Origin: an uncultured Alphaproteobacteria bacterium
GTDB lineage: Bacteria > Pseudomonadota > Alphaproteobacteria > Caulobacterales > Caulobacteraceae
Direction of reading: 5' to 3'
Assembly (NCBI GenBank): GCA_903822175.1
Contig: CAIJOB010000018.1
Location: forward strand, 1-64,000
Length of the DNA: 64,000 nt
A program made the position numbers and the translations under genes. Positions 16,448-25,133 of the stretch are shown here, one piece after another; position 1 is the stretch's first letter, and each line of letters begins with the position of its first letter. The notes under the pieces were generated by a model that worked only from the letters and a program-made list of their open reading frames with translations, was not told the DNA's origin and searched no databases.

Positions 16448-17905
16448 CTAGGCCGCCGAGGAAAGCGCCCTCGTCGTGCGGCGCTGGCGCAGGCGCGCGC
16501 CGGCCAGGCCAAAGCCCATCAGCATCAGGCCCCAGGCCGCGGGCTCCGGAACGCCAAGCGCGGTCTGCTTGCCGACGAAGGTGCCGTCGCTCTCGAATTT
16601 CAGGCCGGTGACGAATTCCGGGCTGCCGGTCTCCACGTCGAGGCCGCGCAGTTCGAACTTGTCGACGCCGCCGCCGCCGAAATCGAAGGCCACGCCCCCG
16701 GTGACATCGGTATCGAACGTCCATTGGTGGGTCGTGCCGTTCAGCAGCCAAAGCTGGTACGCGTCGCCCGGAGCATAGCCGGTGGGCGCGGTAAAGCCGG
16801 CGAACAGCGGCCCGCCGTCCGCCTCGTAGAGGTAGCCGTCGGCCGCCAGCGGATCGATGTAGTAGGTCTGGCCGGCCACCACGTTGAAGGTGAACTGGCT
16901 GACGCCCGCCGGCAGGGTGATGCCGACGGTCGGCGTATAGACCGCCGAGCCGTCCGGCGCGGCGACCGAGGCGTTGGGGTCGTAGATGAACGACCCGGCC
17001 GTGGAGCTCATGATCACCTGGCCGCTGTCGTTGATGCCCCAGGTCGTGAGCGTCGGGTCGGCAGCCAGCTGGTTCAACGAGATGATGGCGCTGGTGCCGG
17101 TGTTGAATTCAAAGCCGTGGTTCGCGCCGCCGGTGTCCGTCCAGGTGCCGACCGCGAGACCGCTGTTGTTCACGCCCTCCAGCACCAGGCTGGCCGCGTT
17201 GGCGGTGGCGCCCGACGAGGTCAGGAAGGCGTTCATGTCCGAGGCCGTCAGGTAGCTGTAGCCCGAGCCGTTGTAGATCATGCCGGACGTCGACGCGGCG
17301 TTGAAGGCGAAGCCCACCACCGTGCCGTCGTTGGCGATGCCGCGCGCCGCCAGCGAGGTGTAGCCATCCGCCGGCGCCAGGCTGGTGAAAGTTTTGGGGT
17401 TGGCATTGGTGTCGAGAATGAAGCCGTTGGTCAGCGGCGCGGCGTAGCTGCCGACGATCTGGCCGCTGTCGTTGATGCCCTGGGCGATGCGGTTCAGCGG
17501 CACGCCCGTGTTCGGATTGGTCAGATAGGTGATCGTCCCGTCGGCGGCCCGCGAGAACTCGCCCTGACCGGTCCCGTTGGACGCGGCGGTGTAGCCCACC
17601 ACGGTGTTGGCGTTGCTGACGGCCCGGCCCTGAGTGAAGGCGCCGCTCCCGCTGAAGGTCGTGTAGACGCCGTTCGGGTCGCGCAGCACCGCGTAGCCGG
17701 TCTGGGTCCCTGTGCCCGTATCGAGGTGGGTGACGCTGCCGGTCGTCCAGCCGGCGTCATTGATGCCCAGCAGGCTGAAATGGACGTCGGGCCCGGTCTC
17801 CAGCGGCGCGATGGCGGTGAGCGTGGCGGCGTGCGCCTGCACAGCGAAGCCGGCGAACGCGGTCGCCAAAAGCGCCGCGCGCAACGCGGCTGAACGTCGA
17901 GACAT
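16448..17905 (-). CDS. PEPxxWA-CTERM exported protein with HAF-type repeats
   Basis: A 485-aa protein with a signal peptide (ALLATAFAGFAVQAHA) and a C-terminal sorting tail: VPEPAAWGLMLMGFGLAGA followed by RLRQRR, the PEPxxWA-CTERM pattern. Repeats of the form GINDSGQIVGS occur at least five times (GINDAGWTTGS, GIANDGTVVGF, GVNNSGLAVGT, GINDSGQVIMS), matching HAF-type extracellular repeats that suggest a beta-propeller-like surface domain. The tail should be recognised by an exosortase-type system encoded elsewhere. It is probably surface-attached or released. Its biological role is unknown. Confidence 0.85.
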   Translation of the reverse strand: MSRRSAALRAALLATAFAGFAVQAHAATLTAIAPLETGPDVHFSLLGINDAGWTTGSVTHLDTGTGTQTGYAVLRDPNGVYTTFSGSGAFTQGRAVSNANTVVGYTAASNGTGQGEFSRAADGTITYLTNPNTGVPLNRIAQGINDSGQIVGSYAAPLTNGFILDTNANPKTFTSLAPADGYTSLAARGIANDGTVVGFAFNAASTSGMIYNGSGYSYLTASDMNAFLTSSGATANAASLVLEGVNNSGLAVGTWTDTGGANHGFEFNTGTSAIISLNQLAADPTLTTWGINDSGQVIMSSTAGSFIYDPNASVAAPDGSAVYTPTVGITLPAGVSQFTFNVVAGQTYYIDPLAADGYLYEADGGPLFAGFTAPTGYAPGDAYQLWLLNGTTHQWTFDTDVTGGVAFDFGGGGVDKFELRGLDVETGSPEFVTGLKFESDGTFVGKQTALGVPEPAAWGLMLMGFGLAGARLRQRRTTRALSSAA

Positions 17906-18043
17906 AACTACCCCCAGGTCCTGGAATACCCCAGTTCGGCGACCCTACAGGGGCTTAGGCCGCGGTGGGAACCGAGTGCGCGTGGCAAGCGAGTTTTTCG
18001 CCTGACCTTTAGGGCGGCGGCAGGTCGATCTTCACGGCCATCC

Positions 18044-18685
18044 CTACTTGCTGATCCGCGACAGCTCGAACTCGGCCACGCCCTCATGGGCGCGCAGGTG
18101 GCCTGAAAGCTCGTCGAAGCAACGGTCGGCGCCGGCGACGACGTTGCCGCTGAATTCCACCACCGCCCCGTCGTGACTGAGCGCGTAGCTGATATCGCGC
18201 AGACTGACGCCGAACCCCTCCAGCATCTCCAGCAAATCATCTCGGTCGGGCGCGCTCTTGGCGCGGAAGCGCAGCACCGCCCAGGCGTAGACCCGGCTCG
18301 GCAACAGATCCTCCACCCAGCGCAACGCCACCAGGGTCGTCAGGATGCCGGCCGTGGCCATGGCCCCGGCGGCGTAGTCCCCAACGCCGAACAACAGGCC
18401 CACCGCCGCGATCGCCCAGACTGACGCCGCGGTTGTCAGGCCCTGGACGTTGACGCCCTCCTTGAAGATCACGCCGGCGCCCAGGAAACCGATGCCGGTC
18501 ATCACGCCCTGGGCCATCTGCGGCGCGCGGGTGACCTGCATGGTGGCCGCCGCGGCCAGCGCCACCAGGGCGTGGGTGCGGAAGCCCGCGGCGCGGCCGT
18601 GATAGCTGCGCTCCGCGCCGACCAACCCTCCGGCGATCCAGGCGGTGGCGAGCTGCAAAGCGATCTGGGCGTAGGTCTCTGTCAT
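18044..18685 (-). CDS. MgtC/SapB family membrane protein
   Basis: A 213-aa protein. The N-terminal 130 residues have four or five hydrophobic helices with the family signature GLVGAERSYHGRAAGFRTHA and GIGFLGAGVIFKEG. The C-terminal 80 residues form a soluble ACT-like domain. MgtC-type proteins adjust envelope energetics under low magnesium in other bacteria; whether that applies here is unknown. No Mg-responsive leader is evident. Its start is 35 bases from the divergent ParB-like gene, so the two probably share a promoter region. Confidence 0.88.
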   Translation of the reverse strand: MTETYAQIALQLATAWIAGGLVGAERSYHGRAAGFRTHALVALAAAATMQVTRAPQMAQGVMTGIGFLGAGVIFKEGVNVQGLTTAASVWAIAAVGLLFGVGDYAAGAMATAGILTTLVALRWVEDLLPSRVYAWAVLRFRAKSAPDRDDLLEMLEGFGVSLRDISYALSHDGAVVEFSGNVVAGADRCFDELSGHLRAHEGVAEFELSRISK

Positions 18686-18720
18686 GGCGTAGGTTCGAGG
18701 ATGCTCAGGAGGACGCCCCC

Positions 18721-19341
18721 ATGTCGAGACGCGAGCCTGTACTGAATCCGGTGCCGATCAAGTCGCTGCACCCCACCCAGATCACCGTGGGCTTCCGCGA
18801 AGTCGCCGAAAAACGCCGCGAATGGCGCGAGCGGTCCGACAAGAAGGGCAGCGAATATCTCGGCCGGCACATGGTCCCGATCGTCTGGGGGCCGAACGAC
18901 CGCGCCTACATCCTCGATCATCACCACCTCTGCCTTGCCCTCCTGAAGGACGGGGTCGAGGAGGTGCTGGTGGACGCCGTGCTGGACCTGCGTACGCTCG
19001 GCGGCCGCGAGTTCTGGAGCTATCTGGACAACCGCGCCTGGTGCCACCCCTACGACGAGACCGGAGCCCGCGTCGGCTTCAAGGCGATCCCGGCCAAGGT
19101 GGCGGCCCTCAAGGACGACCCCTACCGCAGCCTGGCCGGCGAGTTGCGCCGGGCCGGCGGCTTCGCCAAGGACATCACCCCCTTCAGCGAGTTCATATGG
19201 GCCGACTACCTGCGCCGGCGCGTCAAGCCGAAGCTGGTCGACGACGACTTCGGCGCGGCCCTCACCCGCGCCTTGAAGCTCTCCAAGGCCGAGGCGGCCA
19301 GCTACCTCCCCGGCTGGTGCGGCCCATCCCCCCTCGACTAG
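18721..19341 (+). CDS. ParB/Srx-like domain protein
   Basis: A 206-aa protein built on a ParBc_2-type nuclease or adaptor domain: KSLHPTQITVGFREVAEKRR near the N-terminus and ILDHHHLCLALLKDGVEEV in the middle. No HTH or partition partner is present, so it is not a chromosome-segregation ParB. Such stand-alone proteins are found across Proteobacteria without an assigned role. AGGAGGACG lies about 7 bases before the ATG. It is divergent from mgtC and followed by an intergenic palindrome. Confidence 0.82.
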   Translation: MSRREPVLNPVPIKSLHPTQITVGFREVAEKRREWRERSDKKGSEYLGRHMVPIVWGPNDRAYILDHHHLCLALLKDGVEEVLVDAVLDLRTLGGREFWSYLDNRAWCHPYDETGARVGFKAIPAKVAALKDDPYRSLAGELRRAGGFAKDITPFSEFIWADYLRRRVKPKLVDDDFGAALTRALKLSKAEAASYLPGWCGPSPLD

Positions 19342-19363
19342 GGCGGATCGATACTCACGGGCG

Positions 19364-19488
19364 ACTTCCCCTCCCCCTTGCGGGGAGGGGTCAGGGGTGG
19401 GGGTGCGAGCTGTGAGGCTTGCGCTTCGGCCCCAAGAGCGCGGCGCCGACACCCCCACTCCCTACCCTCGCCCCGCAAGGGGGCGAGG
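19364..19488. repeat. Intergenic palindromic repeat
   Basis: CTTCCCCTCCCCCTTGCGGG and GGGGTGGGGGTG on the left (19364-19405) pair with CACCCCCACTCCCTACCCTC and CGCCCCGCAAGGGGGCGAGG on the right (19449-19488). It lies between the ParB-like gene and the damaged lipoprotein gene. The 222-base gap contains nothing else that I can recognise. Confidence 0.6.
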
Positions 19489-19563
19489 ACGCCAAGGGGA
19501 CCAAATCCGGTGTGCATCGACCGGCCCTAGGCGCCCAGCTACGGCGGTGCTAGCTGGCGGCCC

Positions 19564-20043
19564 ATGTAAAACCGCGCCTTCGCCCCCGCCCTCGCGGCCG
19601 CCCTGCTCGCCGCCTCGCTCACCGGCTGCCTGACCCAGCACATCAAGCCGCCGCCCAGCCAGGCCATCCTGCAGGCGCGCGCCGCCCACGCCGCCAAGCC
19701 CGCCGCCTGCGCGCCGGCGGCGCTGGACACGGTTTCGCCGGTCGAGGCTGGGTTCGCCTTCGACGACGCCACCGTCACCGAACTGGGCCAGAAGCGCCTG
19801 GCCGCCGCGGCCCAATGGCTCGGCTGCAATCCGGGCGTCGAGGTGGTGATCAAGCCCGACGCCGACAATCACGGCGAACCCGCCCACCTGAACGACCTGG
19901 CCCAACGCCGCGGCAAGGCCGTCGCCGACCAGCTCCGCAGCCTCGGCGCCACCGCCGCGGTCCTCCACCTCCTGCCCCGCGACGCCGCCGATCCGGTCAC
20001 CGCCCCGCACCTGCTGATCAACGCGACCGGGCGCGGCTGGTAG
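19564..20043 (+). pseudogene. OmpA-like lipoprotein gene with stop at codon 2
   Basis: The frame from ATG 19564 reads ATG-TAA-AAC-CGC, then stays open to 20043. If codon 2 were AAA the protein would begin MKNRAF, followed by a hydrophobic stretch and the lipobox LTGC, then an OmpA-like periplasmic domain (FAFDDATVTELGQKRLAAA, AQRRGKAVADQLRSLGA). The 159-aa product would be anchored to a membrane and bind peptidoglycan or be a related small OmpA-like protein. No ATG, GTG or TTG follows until the GTG at 19843, which would give only 66 residues without a signal. Either the gene is newly dead, a rare start is used, or base 19567 is an error. Confidence 0.6.
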
Positions 20044-20085
20044 CGCTCGTCGGAATCAACCCCGAGCGACCCAGCCGGGGAGGCC

Positions 20086-20778
20086 TTACTGGGGCGTTTC
20101 CGGTGCTGTGCTTGGTTGCAATGGGAGTGCTTGCACTCCGTCTGGAAGATTAGGGGGATCAGTAATCCAATTTATCCCCAGCATTTGCATGGTCGCCGCC
20201 TCTTCTGGAATCATAAAGAACATCACATTATTGACCGACCCTCCAATGAAGTGACAGTTCTCTAGAATAATAAAGCTTCTGCTATGTACGTTTGGGCGAG
20301 CCACGACCCAATCGCAATCTGTAAAGTGTAAATTCGCAAAGCCACCGCGCCCGGGTTGCGTGACTCGAACGACGACGTTGCCGGGGCCGATGAGTTCGCA
20401 GTCGTAAAATGTCTTGTTCTGGATGACGGGATTCACGGGTGATACGAGATCGCGCAGCAATATTCGCTGGCTCCGAAAGTTCGCGTCTAAGGGATTAAAC
20501 CTATCACCAACCGCCTCGCGCCAGTGACTCATGGCGCTTCCTCTGATCCATGCATACCGTGCCCAGATAAGCGCGAGAAACACGGCGGCGAACATAGCGG
20601 CACCCACCAGCGCAGCCATCCAGATCGCATAGGGTCCGTGGCTTGCGATCCACGCGGTCTGCTCAGCGAGATGCTTCGAAAACCAGCCGACGACTGTCAA
20701 TAGACTGCCGCCGGTGAGGAGCTGCACCCATGTAAGGTTGCGCTCGATGAATTTGATGAACTGCCGAAATAGCTCCAT
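20086..20778 (-). CDS. Membrane protein with pentapeptide-like beta-helical domain
   Basis: A 230-aa protein I cannot name. Two membrane helices lie at about residues 18-34 and 48-74 (VQLLTGGSLLTVVGWF; AIWMAALVGAAMFAAVFLALIW). They are followed by a domain with repeats such as KTFYDCELIGPGNV, LHFTDCDWVVARPNV and FIILENCHFIGGSV, the spacing of a right-handed beta-helix or degenerate pentapeptide fold. Base composition is lower in GC than its neighbours. ATG 20778 (MELFRQFIKFIERN) is chosen; the frame extends to 20952 without family-like residues. Function unknown. Confidence 0.7.
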   Translation of the reverse strand: MELFRQFIKFIERNLTWVQLLTGGSLLTVVGWFSKHLAEQTAWIASHGPYAIWMAALVGAAMFAAVFLALIWARYAWIRGSAMSHWREAVGDRFNPLDANFRSQRILLRDLVSPVNPVIQNKTFYDCELIGPGNVVVRVTQPGRGGFANLHFTDCDWVVARPNVHSRSFIILENCHFIGGSVNNVMFFMIPEEAATMQMLGINWITDPPNLPDGVQALPLQPSTAPETPQ

Positions 20779-21010
20779 GCGCCGATCATGTGGTCGGGAA
20801 TCCCGACCGTCGGCAACTATTGGCTGTCTCGCGCCATATCCGATGACTCCCGTCACAAGGACCAGCGCTGGGCGCACCAATCTTGGTGTGCTCGCTGCGT
20901 GGTACCGCGCATTACCGCGAATTATCTTTCGTCGGCGCACAAGTCGCGACACAACGGCGCGAAGACGGAATCGCGCTGAGGGGCCGCCCGTCGTCCAGGA
21001 GTCCTAGCGC

Positions 21011-22831
21011 TTGATCGCCCTTTTCGCCGCCGCCGCCGCATCGGTCGCGTTCAGCCCGCCGGACTTCTCGTCCCGCCTGCCGCCGATCGTCCGCGAGCCG
21101 CAGATCACCTATGTCGATCGCACCGGCGCGACGCTGGGCGTGCGTGGCGGCCAGTTCGCCCCGCCGGTGGATGTCGCCCGCCTGCCGGCCTACGTCCCCG
21201 CCGCCTTCGTCTCCATCGAGGACCGCCGCTTCTACGAGCATTCCGGCTTCGACCCCGTCGGCATGGCCCGCGCCGTGGTCTCCGACCTCGCCAAGGGCAA
21301 GGCCCGCGAGGGCGCCTCGACCATCACTCAGCAGCTCGCCCGCAACCTCTACCTCAACAACTCCAAGACCCTGGAGCGGAAGGCCGACGAGCTGGTCATC
21401 GCCATCAAGCTCGAGCAGACCTATTCCAAGAAACAGCTGCTGGCCCTCTACCTCAGCCGGACCAACTTCGGCTCCGGCGCCTATGGGCTGGAGGCCGCCG
21501 CCCAGCGCTATTTCAACAAGCCCGCCGCGAAGCTGACGATCCGCGAGGCGGCGATGCTGGCGGCGGTGATGAAGTCGCCGACCAACTACGACCCGGCCAA
21601 CTTCCCCGACCGCAACGCCGAGCGCACCAAGCTGGTGCTCGACGCCATGGTCGACACCGGCGCGATTGGGGCCGCCGACCGCGACAAGGCGCTGACCCAG
21701 ACGCCCAAGGTCTGGAAGACCGCCCCCACGGCGCCGGCGCAATATTTCATCGACTGGCTGGACGGCCAGACCCGCGCCGCGGTCGGGCCGCTGAAGCAGG
21801 ATCTGGTGGTCGAGACCACCCTCGATCTCCCCAGCGAAATCGCCGCGGGCGAGGCGATCGTCGCCGGCACCACCAAATACGCCAAGCAGGGAGTCAGCCA
21901 GGCAGCCCTGGTCTCGCTGGACGGCTCGGGCCGGGTCCGCGCCCTGGTCGGCGGCGTCGACTATGTGAAAGGCCCCTTCAACCGCGCCATCGACGCCCAC
22001 CGCCAGGCGGGCTCGGCCTGGAAGCCCTTCGTCTACGCCACCGCCATGGACGCCGGCCGCACCCCGGACCTGATCGTCGTCGACGAGCCGGTGACGATCA
22101 ACGGCTGGACGCCGCACAACGCCGAAGCCGAGTTCATGGGCCAGATCACCCTGGAGACGGCGCTGGCCCACTCGGTCAACACCGTGGCCGCGCGCCTCGC
22201 CGACGAGATCGGGCGCGACAACGTCGCGGCGACCGCTCACCGCATGGGCATCACCAGCCAGATCAACACCGACCCGGCCATGGCGCTCGGCACCAGCCTG
22301 GTCACCCCGCTGGAGATGGCCCAGGCCTATGACGCCTTCGCCAACGGCGGCTACCGCATCAACGCCTACGCCATCGAGCGCATCCGCACCGATACTGGCA
22401 AGGTGCTGTTCGCCCACAAGACCGAGCTGGCGACCCAGGTGCTGGCCAACCCGTCGGAAGGCGAGATGCAGCAGATGATGCGCGCGGTCATGGCGCGCGG
22501 CACCGGAACCCACGCCAGCTTCCCGGGCCACGACTTCGCCGGCAAGACCGGCACCACCAGCGACTACAAGGACGCCTGGTTCTGCGGCTTCACCGGCGGC
22601 ATCACCACCGTCGTCTGGACCGGCCGCGACGACGCCAAGCCGATGCAGCGCATCATGGGCGCCAGCGCCCCCTCCGAGATCTGGCGCGGCTACATGCAGA
22701 CCGCCGTAAAACGCCTCCCCAACGGCCCCATCCCGCCCGGCCCGCCAGCGCCCCTCCCCGTCGTCCCGACCCCCGTCGCCACGCCCGCGCCAGCCGCCGC
22801 GCCCGCAGCGACCCCGGCCTCGCCGGCCTAG
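21011..22831 (+). CDS. Class A penicillin-binding protein (PBP1-type)
   Basis: A 606-aa bifunctional peptidoglycan synthase. An N-terminal hydrophobic segment anchors it. The GT51 glycosyltransferase domain has the catalytic Glu at about residue 70 (SIEDRRFYEH) and GASTITQQLARNLYL. The transpeptidase has SAWK with Ser at about 335, SVN and KTGTTSDYKDAWF. A Pro/Ala tail ends the chain. The start is a TTG: an in-frame TAG lies two codons upstream, and AGGAG is positioned about 9 bases before it. It is shorter at the N-terminus than PBP1A of E. coli and lacks an obvious OB domain. It should polymerise and crosslink wall in the periplasm. Confidence 0.92.
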   Translation: MIALFAAAAASVAFSPPDFSSRLPPIVREPQITYVDRTGATLGVRGGQFAPPVDVARLPAYVPAAFVSIEDRRFYEHSGFDPVGMARAVVSDLAKGKAREGASTITQQLARNLYLNNSKTLERKADELVIAIKLEQTYSKKQLLALYLSRTNFGSGAYGLEAAAQRYFNKPAAKLTIREAAMLAAVMKSPTNYDPANFPDRNAERTKLVLDAMVDTGAIGAADRDKALTQTPKVWKTAPTAPAQYFIDWLDGQTRAAVGPLKQDLVVETTLDLPSEIAAGEAIVAGTTKYAKQGVSQAALVSLDGSGRVRALVGGVDYVKGPFNRAIDAHRQAGSAWKPFVYATAMDAGRTPDLIVVDEPVTINGWTPHNAEAEFMGQITLETALAHSVNTVAARLADEIGRDNVAATAHRMGITSQINTDPAMALGTSLVTPLEMAQAYDAFANGGYRINAYAIERIRTDTGKVLFAHKTELATQVLANPSEGEMQQMMRAVMARGTGTHASFPGHDFAGKTGTTSDYKDAWFCGFTGGITTVVWTGRDDAKPMQRIMGASAPSEIWRGYMQTAVKRLPNGPIPPGPPAPLPVVPTPVATPAPAAAPAATPASPA

Positions 22832-22863
22832 GGCCACCGCCGCGCCAGCGGCAACGAAGATTT

Positions 22864-22941
22864 GGAACCACGGAAAACACGGAAAGAGCACGTAAGCCGG
22901 GCCGATCCCCTTTCCGTGCTCTTTCCGTGTTTTCCGTGGTT
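22864..22941. repeat. Palindromic repeat (AACCACGGAAAACACGG family)
   Basis: A perfect 27-base inverted repeat, 22866-22892 with 22915-22941, around a 22-base loop. The arm begins AACCACGGAAAACACGGAAA, which shares its first 17 bases with the inner element at 7604. It lies between the PBP gene and the DUF4402 gene, both of which end here, so it may terminate both. Confidence 0.8.
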
Positions 22942-22986
22942 TTCTCTTCTTCCGCTTCGCGGTCGAGAGAGGCGCCTCGCGCTCGC

Positions 22987-23508
22987 TCAGTTGTAGCTGA
23001 CGGTGACCGACAGCGAGCCTGAATAGGCCTGGATGGGCGTGGCGGCGCTGAGATCGAAGGCGCCGCCGAACCGCAGTTCCTGCATGCCCGACGCCGGGAT
23101 CACGCCGAGCGCGCCACTGGCGGCGACCGGCAGCGAGGCCGAAACCTTGGTCAGGCCGGGCTGGGCGAAGGTCAGGTTCTGGGTGGTGGTGTAGGTCACG
23201 CCGGCCGGGCCGACGATGCTGAACTTGGCCACGCTCACCGTGCCGGCGACCTTGGTGGCGTCGCCCGTGCCGCTCAGGGTCACCAGGTTGCTGGCCGCAT
23301 CGAGCGTGATGGTGTTGGCGCCGGCGTTGCCGGGCTTGGTGACCGCGCCGAAATCGAGCCCTTGCGTCGCCTGCAGGGTGACCGGCGCGAGCACGGTCAC
23401 GCTCGCCGTCGCCACGGCGGTCAGGGTCCCGCCCGCCGACGCTGCGGTCGCGGACAGAGAGAGGGCGGTGACCGAGACGGCCGCTAGAACTACATTCTGC
23501 AGTTTCAT
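22987..23508 (-). CDS. Exported DUF4402 domain protein
   Basis: A 173-aa protein with a signal peptide (VLAAVSVTALSLSATAASA) and a beta-sandwich DUF4402 domain of the fimbrial-adhesin type: VLAPVTLQATQGLDFGAVTKP and MQELRFGGAFDL are its signatures, ending in the common SGSLSVTVSYN strand. It is a paralog of the 188-aa protein at 26015. ATG 23508 is chosen; the frame extends to 23604 but the signal peptide starts here. It is probably a surface or secreted structural protein. A 19-base palindrome lies about 56 bases upstream. Confidence 0.85.
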   Translation of the reverse strand: MKLQNVVLAAVSVTALSLSATAASAGGTLTAVATASVTVLAPVTLQATQGLDFGAVTKPGNAGANTITLDAASNLVTLSGTGDATKVAGTVSVAKFSIVGPAGVTYTTTQNLTFAQPGLTKVSASLPVAASGALGVIPASGMQELRFGGAFDLSAATPIQAYSGSLSVTVSYN

Positions 23509-23563
23509 GCTGAACAGAATAGCGCCCGATTCTTTAGATCGGGTTTCCGCAAGTAACTGTTTA

Positions 23564-23582
23564 GTGTTCCATTTCGGAACAC
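23564..23582. promoter_or_regulatory. Palindromic operator candidate upstream of the DUF4402 gene
   Basis: GTGTTCC-ATTTC-GGAACAC is a perfect 7-base inverted repeat with a 5-base centre, 56 bases before the start of the minus-strand gene and next to an AT-rich stretch (23583-23650). It looks like a dimeric repressor site. It is inverted, so it is not the alphaproteobacterial LexA direct repeat. Confidence 0.45.
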
Positions 23583-23786
23583 GTCGATAATGAAGTATTA
23601 CCAAGAGCCTTCATTCGATATATATTCTAAACGGTGTCTTTATAGGTGTGGTTAAGCTTGGGTTTCCATGCTCCGCGGCGTTGAGGCCGCGATAACCATC
23701 GCGGCGCGCCACGGGCGCCCATGCGGTGGCAGCTCAGCTCCGAACATGCTCAGTTGGCGGCTGGAGCCAGGGGGCGCGGCGCGGCG

Positions 23787-24947
23787 ATGCAGACCTACCG
23801 GATCGGGGTGATCGGCCTGGGCCAGCGGATCGCCCATGTGCTGGCCGCCATGGCCGAGGTCGGCTGGAACCTCGATATCGCCGGCCACGTAGACCCGGCG
23901 CCGGTGGGCGCGCCGATCCTGGCCGCCGCGGGCCTCGCGCCCGGCCGGGCCTTCGAGACGCCCGCGGCCCTGCTCTCGGCTGGCCCCTACGACCTGGTGA
24001 TGATCGGCAGCCCCAACCACCTGCACTTCGAGCACCTGAACCTGGCGCTGGACGCCGGCTGGCCGGTCTTCGCCGAAAAGCCCATCGTCCGCACCCAAGC
24101 CGAGAGCTTGGCGATCGCCGCCCGCCTGACGGCGCCCAACAACCCGCCGCTGTTCATCGGCCTGGTCATGCGCTCCATGCCCATCGTGCGCGAGGTCGCC
24201 GCCCGGATCGACGCCGGCGAGCTGGGCGAACTGGTCTCCATCGACGCCACCGAGCATCTGCCGCCCGAGCACGGCGGCTATCTCGCCCGCAACTGGCGGC
24301 GCAAGCAGGCCTGGGGCGGCTCCTACCTGCTCGACAAGGTCTGCCACGACTTCGATATCTTCGCCCGCCTGGCCGGCGCGCGCCCGCGCAAGGTCGCCAG
24401 CTTCGGCGGCCGCCGGATCTTCACCGCCGAGCGCGCCGAGACCGCCCCCAAGACCTGGGACACCGGCGAGGCCGCCTACGCCTTCGACCCCGGCTGGCAG
24501 GGGGCCAACGACGCCTTCCAGTCGGACATGGACGTCACCGACCACCAGACCGCGCTCATCGAATACGAGAACCAGGTCCGCCTGTCGTTCCACGCCAACA
24601 GCCACGTCTCCCTGCCCGAGCGCCGCTGGTACGTCGCCGGAACCGAAGGCACGCTGATCGCGGACCTGGTCAGGAACCGCCTGATGGTCCGCCGCGCCCT
24701 CACCCACGCCAAGCCCGAGCGCATCGACTACGGCGAACGCACGGCCGACGCCCACAACGGCGCCGACCAGGCCATGGCCCGCGACCTCCAGGCCAGCCTC
24801 GAGCACGGCGTGCCGTTCCCGGTCGCCCCCTTCGACAGCCTGGAAGCCGGCCTCACCGTCATGGCCATCGACGAAGCCATGCAGTCCGGCGAGATGCTCG
24901 ACTGCCGCCCCATGTGGGCCCGCTACGACGCGGTCGTGAAGAGCTAA
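23787..24947 (+). CDS. Gfo/Idh/MocA-family oxidoreductase
   Basis: A 386-aa NAD(P)-dependent oxidoreductase. The Rossmann glycine motif is RIGVIGLGQRIAHVLAAM, the EKP motif is PVFAEKPIVRT, and the catalytic-type His/Asp lie in LLDKVCHDFDIFARL. ATG 23787 gives the natural start MQTYRIG, and the frame before it looks non-native. Family members act on sugars, inositols and their derivatives. It is convergent with a PIG-L deacetylase gene, a pairing often seen in sugar-modification loci, so a sugar or glycoside substrate is a reasonable inference. Confidence 0.88.
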   Translation: MQTYRIGVIGLGQRIAHVLAAMAEVGWNLDIAGHVDPAPVGAPILAAAGLAPGRAFETPAALLSAGPYDLVMIGSPNHLHFEHLNLALDAGWPVFAEKPIVRTQAESLAIAARLTAPNNPPLFIGLVMRSMPIVREVAARIDAGELGELVSIDATEHLPPEHGGYLARNWRRKQAWGGSYLLDKVCHDFDIFARLAGARPRKVASFGGRRIFTAERAETAPKTWDTGEAAYAFDPGWQGANDAFQSDMDVTDHQTALIEYENQVRLSFHANSHVSLPERRWYVAGTEGTLIADLVRNRLMVRRALTHAKPERIDYGERTADAHNGADQAMARDLQASLEHGVPFPVAPFDSLEAGLTVMAIDEAMQSGEMLDCRPMWARYDAVVKS

Positions 24948-24976
24948 CCGAGGATCCCAATCATTTCCTTTTTGAT

Positions 24977-25102
24977 CGTCATCCCCCGGCTTGTCCGGGG
25001 GACCCATGATCACCGAGGTCGCTGAGAGGTCCTAACGGCGCCGCCGCGCCCCTCCTCCGACACGGAGATCATGGGTAGCCCGGACAAGCCGGGCCATGAC
25101 GA
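24977..25102. repeat. CCCGGCTTGTCCGGG palindromic intergenic repeat
   Basis: The element opens CGTCATCCCCCGGCTTGTCC GGGGGACCCATGATC and closes GATCATGGGTAGCCCGGACA AGCCGGGCCATGACG as its near complement. Each half also forms its own hairpin. This is a widespread alphaproteobacterial intergenic repeat. It lies between two convergent genes. Confidence 0.75.
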
Positions 25103-25133
25103 GCTTTGATAGATAGATGATCGGGTCTTCGCC

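Noticed and set aside
18721..19341. Chromosome partitioning ParB
   Set aside because: It has the ParB/Srx-like fold but no HTH, no parA partner and no parS-like sites, so a partition role is not supported.
20912..22891. A 659-residue minus-strand open frame opposite the PBP gene
   Set aside because: Composition is Gly/Val/Asp-rich with no domain pattern and the opposite strand encodes a complete penicillin-binding protein.
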